NCBI GenBank assembly: GCA_023954415.1 | Contig: JAMLIB010000003.1 | Coordinates: forward strand, 1-64,000 | Source: Trueperaceae bacterium | GTDB lineage: Bacteria > Deinococcota > Deinococci > Deinococcales > Trueperaceae | Direction: 5' to 3' | Length of the DNA stretch: 64,000 nt | In this document: positions 58,341-64,000 of the stretch, piece after piece | Position numbering within the stretch: the stretch's first letter is position 1 | How the letters are laid out: every line of letters begins with the position of its first letter | Position numbers and translations under genes: made by a program | Notes under the pieces: model-generated | The model's database searches: none | Seen by the model: only the letters and a program-made list of their open reading frames with translations | Told to the model about the DNA's origin: nothing

Positions 58341-59120
58341 CGCATCCCGGAATCATCGACCATCACGAAAGTAAGCGACCTTCTGGAGGCCCTCGCGCGC
58401 ATCGGGCGACCGGCCAGCCTCAACGACCTGGCGGAAGTGTTGGCGTTCCCGAAGCCCACCCTGCGGCGCCTGCTGCTACAGCTCAAGGGCGTGGGCATGG
58501 TCATGCAAGACGAGGAGACCCGGCTCTACCGGCTCGGCAGCCGGCTGATCACCCTCGCCGCCGCCGTCCTGGAAGAGATGGAGGTCAGGCGCGCGGCGTC
58601 CGACATCCTCTACGACCTCATGAAGGCGACGGGCGAGAGCTCCTACCTGGCCGTTCTCGACCAGATCAACAGCGTCTACGTCGACTTGGTGGAGTGCGAC
58701 CGCTCTGTGAAGGTGCTCACCAAGGTTGGCGCAAGGCGCCTCGCCTGGACCACGGCGACAGGGAAGGTGATGCTGGCCTTCCTGCCGAACGAGGAGCGGA
58801 AGCGGCGCCTCGCGGCGGCGCTGCGCGCCTCCAGCGCCATGACGCTGCCCGACCCGGCGCTGCTCGCCGCGCAGCTGCGCGGCATCCGCGAGGCGGGCTT
58901 CGCCGTCTCCAGGGACGAGGCCGAGATCGGCGTGACCGGCGTGGCCGCGCCCGTGCTCGACGCATCCGGTGAGTGCGTGGCCGCGCTTGCCCTCGCCGCA
59001 CCAACCTACAGGTTCACCCCGACGCTCGAGCAGCGGTCGGTCGAAGCCACCGTCGCCGCCGCCGGCAGGTTGTCGGAACGCATGAAGGGGCTATCCAGCC
59101 ACGAGCTGGTCCCCACTTGA
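58335..59120 (+). CDS. IclR-family transcriptional regulator
   Basis: A 261-residue regulator. The N-terminal winged helix is ITKVSDLLEALARIGRPASLNDLAEVLAFP-type (SLNDLAEVLAFPKPTLRRLL as recognition region), and the C-terminal GAF-like effector domain has RLGSRLITLAAAVLEEM, GARRLAWTTATGKVMLAF and GVTGVAAPVLD. The ATG at 58335 is chosen because the upstream ATG at 58317 lies within the TATAAT box. It is divergent from the cassette 4 transporter operon and followed by an amidohydrolase 10 bases downstream. Two matching operators suggest that it controls both directions. Confidence 0.9.
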   Translation: MERIPESSTITKVSDLLEALARIGRPASLNDLAEVLAFPKPTLRRLLLQLKGVGMVMQDEETRLYRLGSRLITLAAAVLEEMEVRRAASDILYDLMKATGESSYLAVLDQINSVYVDLVECDRSVKVLTKVGARRLAWTTATGKVMLAFLPNEERKRRLAAALRASSAMTLPDPALLAAQLRGIREAGFAVSRDEAEIGVTGVAAPVLDASGECVAALALAAPTYRFTPTLEQRSVEATVAAAGRLSERMKGLSSHELVPT

Positions 59121-59130
59121 GGAGGAACAG

Positions 59131-60273
59131 ATGAAGTACGTAAGCAGCAAGGTCGCTATCACCGCGGACGGTCAGGTCATCGACGACGCGGTGATCGCCG
59201 TCGGCGACGACGGCAAGATCACCGCCATCCTGAACGCGGTTCCCGAGGGTGGGGAGCATGTCGATTGGTCTGCTTACGCGGTGATCCCGGGGTTGATCGA
59301 CACCCACGATCACCTGAGCATCGACCTCGGCGACGAGGAAGCGCAGTCCAGGGAGAGCGTGGCCACGCACATGATCCGCAGCGTGCGCAACGCGAAGAAG
59401 ATCCTGCATGCCGGGATCACGACCGTCCGGGACGTCGGCGCACGCGACTACATCGACGTGGAGCTAAGGGACGCCTTCGCGCGCGGCGAGCTCGAAGGTC
59501 CTCGCCTCGTCGTCAGCGGCCAGTTCATCACGCGCACCGGCGGGCACGCCTGGTACTTCGCCGACGAGGCTGATGGGCAGGACGCCATCGTCCGGGCAGT
59601 GAGGAAGCAGGCCAAGCACAACGTCGATCTCATCAAGCTGATGATCACCGGCGGCATCGGGACCGCCAACTCGGACCCGTGCCAGGCCGGCTACTCCAAG
59701 GCCGAGATCGCGGCGGCGGTCACGGAGGCCCACACCCTCGGCTACAAGGTGGCCGGGCACATCCACGGGGGCCCGGCGGCGAGATGGTCGATCGAGAGCG
59801 GGCTCGACACCCTCGAGCACGGTCTCTACCTCACGGACGACGACCTGCGCGCCATGGTCGACCACGGCACGTACCTCGTCGTCACCTACGGTCTGATCGA
59901 CCTCGCGCTGGCCCTCCCCGACGTGCCGGCTTACTACAAGGCGAAGGCGCGGGCCGCCAAGGCCTCGTACGACGGCGTGTTGCGCAAGGCCGTCGAGTAC
60001 GGCGTGAAGATCGCCGTCGGTGGGGATACCTACCACGCGGACATGCCCGAGGAGCTGAGCGCCCTCGTCAAGGCCGGGATGACGCCGCTGGAGGCCCTGG
60101 CCGCCGCCACCCGGAACGGGGCGGAGGCCAGCGGCATCCTCGATCGCACCGGGACCATCACAGTCGGCAAGGACGCCGACCTCGTGGCGTTGGCGCGCGA
60201 TCCGCGTGACGACGTCGCGGCCGTCGGCGAGGTCAGGGGCGTCATGAAACAGGGCACGCTCGTCCGGCTCTGA
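59131..60273 (+). CDS. Amidohydrolase-superfamily protein (Xaa-Pro/Xaa-Arg dipeptidase-like)
   Basis: A 380-residue cytoplasmic TIM-barrel hydrolase. Metal ligands are in LIDTHDHL (HxH), the barrel Lys in VDLIKLMITGG, His in VAGHIHGG, His in DTLEHGLYL and Asp in VGGDTYHAD. It resembles the group of zinc dipeptidases and imidazolonepropionase-like enzymes that act on N-acyl or prolyl dipeptides. GGAGGAAC precedes the ATG. It is probably in one operon with IclR, so it should be induced with the cassette 4 transporter and creatininase. Confidence 0.9.
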   Translation: MKYVSSKVAITADGQVIDDAVIAVGDDGKITAILNAVPEGGEHVDWSAYAVIPGLIDTHDHLSIDLGDEEAQSRESVATHMIRSVRNAKKILHAGITTVRDVGARDYIDVELRDAFARGELEGPRLVVSGQFITRTGGHAWYFADEADGQDAIVRAVRKQAKHNVDLIKLMITGGIGTANSDPCQAGYSKAEIAAAVTEAHTLGYKVAGHIHGGPAARWSIESGLDTLEHGLYLTDDDLRAMVDHGTYLVVTYGLIDLALALPDVPAYYKAKARAAKASYDGVLRKAVEYGVKIAVGGDTYHADMPEELSALVKAGMTPLEALAAATRNGAEASGILDRTGTITVGKDADLVALARDPRDDVAAVGEVRGVMKQGTLVRL

Positions 60274-60424
60274 CTTCGCTGCCGGTCTAGCGGCCTCGCG
60301 GGCGCGGCGCCGCGGAGGCCAGGGTCCGCGGTGGCCGCTCGGGCCGAAGCCGGCGCTTTACGTTGGCTCCGGCCCGAACGGACTATCCTATAGCCCTGAC
60401 ACCAGAAGGGGAGGAACGAACGCC

Positions 60425-60670
60425 ATGTCCAAGCCCACTGTCCAGATCCAGTACTGCGTGCCATGCGGCCACTTGCCGCGCGCGCTCGACGTGCAGAAGT
60501 CGATCCTCGAGCGCTTCGGGCAGCGCATCGAGGGCGTCATGCTCAAGACCGGCTCCGGCGGCGTCTTCACGATCGACGTCGACGGGGAGCGCATCTACAC
60601 GAAGCCGGACGAGTTCGAGCTGGACGCGATCATGCAGTCCATCGAAGCGCGCGCGGCGCAGCCCGCTTAG
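60425..60670 (+). CDS. SelT/SelW/SelH (Rdx) domain protein
   Basis: An 81-residue thioredoxin-fold protein of the Rdx family. The redox motif CVPC (Cys11 and Cys14) follows a first strand (VQIQY), as in selenoprotein W relatives; here both positions are Cys and there is no UGA. GSGGVFTIDVDGERIYTK is the typical beta hairpin. GGGGAGG precedes the ATG. The partner protein is unknown. It ends 16 bases before the dehydrogenase gene and probably shares its transcript. A TATCCT box at about 60386 may be the promoter. Confidence 0.9.
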   Translation: MSKPTVQIQYCVPCGHLPRALDVQKSILERFGQRIEGVMLKTGSGGVFTIDVDGERIYTKPDEFELDAIMQSIEARAAQPA

Positions 60671-60686
60671 GCAAGAGGGGCGCGCC

Positions 60687-61643
60687 ACGAAGGTCCTGTT
60701 CCCTACCAACGCCGCCTTCGACTTCTCCAAGGGGGCCGAGGGGGTCGAGTACGTCCCTTACGACCCCCTGCAGCGCGTTCCGGCCGAGCACCGCGACGCG
60801 GCCGTCCTCGTCGCCTGGCTGAACCCGCCCGCGCAGCTCGCCCAGGCGGCGGCCGACCTCGGGGGCGTGAAGCTCGTTCAGGGCCTCATGGCCGGCGTGA
60901 ACACGCTCGTGACGGCCGGCTTCGGCGCGGGCGTGACCATCTGCAACGGTCGCGGGCTGCACGACCAGCCCGTGGCCGAGCACACGGTCGCGCTCCTCCT
61001 GGCGGCCGCCCGCCGCTTGCACCTCATGCGCGACGCCCAGCACGAGCGCCGCTGGCCGGGCGAGTTCGGCGGTGCCCAACCGGACCGGGACCCGAACGTC
61101 TTCATGACCTTGGACGCCTCGAACGTGACCGTCTGGGGGTTCGGGAGCATCGCGGCCAGGCTCGCGCCCATGCTCTCGGCGCTCGGCGCCAACGTGACGG
61201 GCGTCGCCACGGCGCCGGGCACTCGGCACGGTCATCCCGTCGTCGGCCCCGACGGGCTCGACGGGCTCTTGCCGAGCACCGACGCCCTGGTGATGATCCT
61301 CCCGGCCTCGGAAGCCACGTCCGGCGCCTTGGACGCCAGGCGGCTGAGGCTCCTCCCGCGCCACGCCTGGGTCGTCAACGTCGGCCGCGGCAACAGCGTG
61401 AACGAGGCCGACCTCGTGCGAGCGTTGGCGGCCGGCGAGCTGGGCGGCGCGGCGCTCGACGTCTTCGCCGAGGAGCCGCTCCCAGCCGCCTCCCCGCTCT
61501 GGGACCTGCCGAACGTGATCATCTCGCCCCACGCCGCCGGCGGGCGACCGCTCGGCGCGGACGCGTTCGTGCGCGAGAACGTGCGGCGGCTCGTGCGCGG
61601 CGAGCAGCTCCTCAACGTCGTGGACCGCGTCAAGGGGTACTGA
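60687..61643 (+). CDS. D-2-hydroxyacid dehydrogenase with an apparent ACG start
   Basis: A 318-residue NAD-binding dehydrogenase with VTVWGFGSIAARLAPML for the nucleotide, catalytic Arg in WVVNVGRGNSVNEADL, Glu in DVFAEEPLPA and His in VIISPHAAGG. Family members usually begin with a KVLFPTN-like strand right after Met. Here KVLFPTNAAFD is preceded by ACG, with AAGAGGGG 6 bases upstream, and no ATG, GTG or TTG lies in frame nearby. Either ACG is used as start or the sequence carries a T-to-C change. Related to the enzyme at 50240-51211. Confidence 0.87.
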   Translation, partial: TKVLFPTNAAFDFSKGAEGVEYVPYDPLQRVPAEHRDAAVLVAWLNPPAQLAQAAADLGGVKLVQGLMAGVNTLVTAGFGAGVTICNGRGLHDQPVAEHTVALLLAAARRLHLMRDAQHERRWPGEFGGAQPDRDPNVFMTLDASNVTVWGFGSIAARLAPMLSALGANVTGVATAPGTRHGHPVVGPDGLDGLLPSTDALVMILPASEATSGALDARRLRLLPRHAWVVNVGRGNSVNEADLVRALAAGELGGAALDVFAEEPLPAASPLWDLPNVIISPHAAGGRPLGADAFVRENVRRLVRGEQLLNVVDRVKGY

Positions 61644-61695
61644 CCCCAGGGCGGCGCGCTACGATGCCTTGCGGGGCACGGTCGGCCGGACCGCC

Positions 61696-62004
61696 TTACC
61701 GCTCCAACTCCAACTCCAACCCGACCTCTTCCCACAGGTGGACGCCGCCGTCCAGGTTGGCGACCTCGCCGAAGCCGCTGCGGTCCAGGTACGCCGCTGC
61801 CGAGGCCGAGCGCGAACCGCTGGCGCACACGAGCACGAGCGGGGCCCGAAGCTCGTCCAGCCGAGCCACGAACTCGCTCAAGGGGATGTTCGTGGAACCG
61901 GGCACGTGGCCGGCGGCGAACTCCCACGGCTCGCGCACGTCGACCACCTGGGCGCCGCGTTCGCGCCACGCGGCTACGTCTTGGGGGAGGATGTCTTCGT
62001 ACAT
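61696..62004 (-). CDS. Rhodanese-like domain protein
   Basis: A 102-residue single-domain rhodanese. VVDVREPWEFAAGHVPGSTNIPLSEF is the CH2A-type entry and the active-site loop CASGSRS carries Cys60, so it should carry a persulfide and transfer sulfur. No export signal is present. The ATG at 62004 is preferred to GTG 62007 because TAGAAT lies exactly 6 bases before it. It stands alone between the dehydrogenase gene and the sugar transporter. Confidence 0.92.
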   Translation of the reverse strand: MYEDILPQDVAAWRERGAQVVDVREPWEFAAGHVPGSTNIPLSEFVARLDELRAPLVLVCASGSRSASAAAYLDRSGFGEVANLDGGVHLWEEVGLELELER

Positions 62005-62010
62005 CACGTG

Positions 62011-62016
62011 ATTCTA
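62011..62016 (-). promoter_or_regulatory. -10 box TAGAAT of the rhodanese gene
   Basis: On the minus strand TAGAAT ends 6 bases before the ATG at 62004. The spacer is the palindrome CACGTG. There is no Shine-Dalgarno. Confidence 0.6.
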
Positions 62017-62186
62017 GTATCGCGGCGATCTATTTATTAGGAAGGGTCAGCACGCCCCCGTCGATGAGGCTGCGCGAAGACCTCGGCCAGCATATCCGCG
62101 GACCGTCCGTCGGACCGCTGGTGGCGACGCCGCAAGAGCGTGCCGCCGGGGGCGGATGGTCACTCAGGTAGGGCGATGGGTGATGA

Positions 62187-63392
62187 TCAGCCGGCCGCGC
62201 CCCGGCGCCTGATCACGACATCGACGAAGATCGACGCGAGCAACACGACGGCGGTCGCGATCAGCTGGATCGCCGCGCTGAGGCCGAGGAGCGCCATGCC
62301 GTTGACGATGGCCGCGATGACCACCCCGCCGAGCACGGCGTGCAGCGGGTGGCCGCGCCCACCGAAGAGGCTCGTGCCCCCGATCACGGCCGTCGCGACG
62401 ACGTACAGGACGATGGTGCCGCCGTCGAAGCTCGTGGACATGGAGCGTAGGCGCGAGGCGTAGACGATGCCGCCCAGCCCGGCGGTCATGCCGGCGCACG
62501 TGAACGCCAGCGTGCGCACCCAGCCGAGCGCGATGCCGGCGCGCCGCGCGGCCTCCGCGTTGCCGCCGATGGCGTAGACGTAGCGCCCGAAGCGCGTACG
62601 GGTGAGGACCACCGACCACACGAGCAGGACCGCGAAGACGAGCGGGAGCACGTACGGCATCCCGCGCAGCGAGTACGGGCCGACGCCCCGGTCGGCGTTC
62701 GTGAGCAGCGCGATGGCCAGCGCTGCCACCGCTACCGAGAGCACCTTGAGGGCGGTGGTGGCGGGACTCGGCGCCGCGATGCCGGCGGCACGGCGTTGCG
62801 CGTCGCTGCCTAGCGTGACGGCGGCGTAGACGATGACGACGGCCGCGGCGAGGACCCAGCCGCCCAGCGGGGCGAGGGTGCCATTCGCGATGGCGTTGAC
62901 GGTCGCGTTGGGGATGGGGATGGTGCCGCCCGTGCCGAGGAGGATGATCATCACCCCCTGCCAGCCGAGCAGGCCGGCGAGCGTCACCACGAACGACGGG
63001 AGCCGCAGCCGCGTGATGAGGCTGCCCTGCAGGAACCCGATGGCGCCGGTGGCGACGAGCGCTATCAGGATGGCCGACCACCACGGCCAGCCCGTGCGCA
63101 CCTGGACGAGCTCCGTGACGATGACCCCGCCGATGCCGGCCACGTAGCCGAGCGAGAGGTCGATCTCGCCGAGCAGCAGGACGAAGACCTCGCCCATGCC
63201 GATGAGCATGAAGACGGACGCCTGCACGAAGAGGTTGACTAGGTTGCCGGTCGAGAGGAAGCGGTCGTTGAGCGACTGGAAGATGACGGCGATGACCGCG
63301 ACGCCGATGAGGACGGGCAGCACGTTGGTGCCGCCCGCGCCGGCCACCCGCCGCGGGGTCTCGACCCTGGTCGCGGCGGTGTCCGGCGTCAT
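62187..63392 (-). CDS. Sugar ABC transporter permease, RbsC/XylH type
   Basis: A 401-residue inner-membrane permease of the branched-chain/monosaccharide (CUT2) family with about ten helices. FLSTGNLVNLFVQASVFMLIGMGEVFVLLLGEIDLSLG is the family N-terminal hallmark (shown by its parts STGNLVNL and GEIDLSLG), and RTRFGRYVYAIGGNAEAARRAGI is the ATPase-contact loop. The extra length and two inserted helices resemble XylH. Its ATG overlaps the ATPase stop (ATGA). The substrate is likely a pentose or other monosaccharide. No gene is seen in the 182 bp downstream. Confidence 0.92.
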   Translation of the reverse strand: MTPDTAATRVETPRRVAGAGGTNVLPVLIGVAVIAVIFQSLNDRFLSTGNLVNLFVQASVFMLIGMGEVFVLLLGEIDLSLGYVAGIGGVIVTELVQVRTGWPWWSAILIALVATGAIGFLQGSLITRLRLPSFVVTLAGLLGWQGVMIILLGTGGTIPIPNATVNAIANGTLAPLGGWVLAAAVVIVYAAVTLGSDAQRRAAGIAAPSPATTALKVLSVAVAALAIALLTNADRGVGPYSLRGMPYVLPLVFAVLLVWSVVLTRTRFGRYVYAIGGNAEAARRAGIALGWVRTLAFTCAGMTAGLGGIVYASRLRSMSTSFDGGTIVLYVVATAVIGGTSLFGGRGHPLHAVLGGVVIAAIVNGMALLGLSAAIQLIATAVVLLASIFVDVVIRRRGAAG

Positions 63393-64000
63393 GCCGCCCT
63401 AGCGTTCCCGGTCGTCATGAGCTCCACGACCGTCTGCACGTCCGTCCCGGAAGCCGGCCCCTCGCTTACGACCTGGCCGAGGCGCATGACGGCGATCCGG
63501 TCGGCCACCGCGAAGACGTCCGTCAGGTTGTGCGAGATGATGACGACCCCGAGCCCCCGCTCGGCCAGGCGCCTGACGAGCTCCAGGACCTGGCGCGTCT
63601 GGGCGACGCCGAGGGCCGCGGTCGGTTCGTCGAGGATCACGAGCTTCGAGTTCCACATGACGGCCTTGGCCACGGCGACCGACTGGCGCTGTCCGCCAGA
63701 GAGGGAGGCGACGGGCAGGCGCACGGACTGGATGGTCGTCACCTGCAGCTCGGCGAGCGTCCGCATGGCCGAGCGCTCCATGGCGTCCTCGTCGAGGAAG
63801 CCGCGCCTCACCGCCTCGCGGCCGAGGAACATGTTCTGGACCACGTCGAGGTTGTCGCATAGGGCCAGGTCCTGGTAGACGACCTCGATGCCGAGGGCGG
63901 CCGCCTCGCGCGGCGTCCGGGGGTGGACGGGGCGGCCTTCCCAGAACATCTGCCCCTCGTCGGGCAGGTGCGTGCCGGCGACGACCTTGACGGTGACGGA
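63389..64000 (-). CDS. Sugar ABC transporter ATP-binding protein, C-terminal part
   Basis: The gene enters from the right edge, and 203 codons are visible. They cover the region after Walker A: VVAGTHLPDEGQM, the Q-loop VVYQDLALCDNLDVVQNMFLG, signature SLSGGQRQSVAVAKAV, Walker B LVILDEPTAALG and the switch His in VIISHNL. Only one nucleotide-binding domain is present before the stop, so it is the single-domain XylG/FrcA-like form or the last domain of a double one. It overlaps the permease start by 4 bases. Confidence 0.92.
   Translation of the reverse strand, partial: SVTVKVVAGTHLPDEGQMFWEGRPVHPRTPREAAALGIEVVYQDLALCDNLDVVQNMFLGREAVRRGFLDEDAMERSAMRTLAELQVTTIQSVRLPVASLSGGQRQSVAVAKAVMWNSKLVILDEPTAALGVAQTRQVLELVRRLAERGLGVVIISHNLTDVFAVADRIAVMRLGQVVSEGPASGTDVQTVVELMTTGNARAA

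Overview
The window is high-GC bacterial DNA packed with hydrolases, oligopeptide-type ABC transporters and their regulators. At least eight genes have a TANNNT -10 box 5-8 nt before the start codon and no Shine-Dalgarno, which implies leaderless mRNAs. That habit, the base composition and the load of peptide transporters fit Deinococcota (a Trueperaceae-like lineage is my guess). No rRNA, tRNA, CRISPR or marker gene is present to prove it.

Layout. 1-98: 5' end of an L-rhamnose mutarotase-like gene. 221-7445: cassette 1, an HTH-citrate-synthase-like regulator divergent from an M29-like hydrolase, DppC, substrate-binding protein (SBP), DppB and M20 peptidase. 7487-11803: S9 peptidase divergent from an amidase. 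11856-19818: cassette 2, two M19-like genes divergent from GntR-SBP-DppB-DppC, then a class V aminotransferase. 19859-25387: SHOCT protein plus two-component pair, ArsR-SRPBCC pair, lipoprotein, HTH protein. 25456-36165: HAD-GH65 sugar phosphorylase, membrane protein, DUF234-type ATPase, truncated hemoglobin, thioredoxin-CsoR-type repressor, DUF1800-DUF1501 operon. 36242-38620: island with an AlbA_2 (Schlafen-type) gene and an IS3 transposase remnant, flanked by a duplicated 5' end of a response-regulator gene. 38624-43422: BceRS-BceAB-like module. 43620-44174: Tag-like glycosylase. 44193-53995: cassette 3, GntR divergent from SBP-DppB-DppC-M19-like-dehydrogenase-deacylase-AtzG-like-amidase. 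53961-60273: cassette 4, SBP-creatininase-DppB-DppC divergent from IclR-amidohydrolase. 60425-64000: SelW-like protein, dehydrogenase, rhodanese and a sugar ABC transporter.

How the genes work together. Four cassettes each supply a binding protein and two permeases for a small peptide-like or amide solute, plus cytoplasmic enzymes that open amide bonds. None has its own ATP-binding subunits, so all would need a shared ATPase from elsewhere. Cassettes 2 and 3 repeat one unusual set: a GntR regulator with an unrecognised C-terminal domain, SBP, DppBC and M19-like proteins that have lost the HxD and Glu metal ligands, with an amidase and a PLP or 2-hydroxyacid enzyme nearby. This is my best candidate for an undescribed catabolic system. 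Several regulators sit beside near-perfect operators (IclR, ArsR, CsoR-type, DUF234 ATPase), so much of the control can be read from the DNA. Coordinates and motifs were read by eye; no database search was run.
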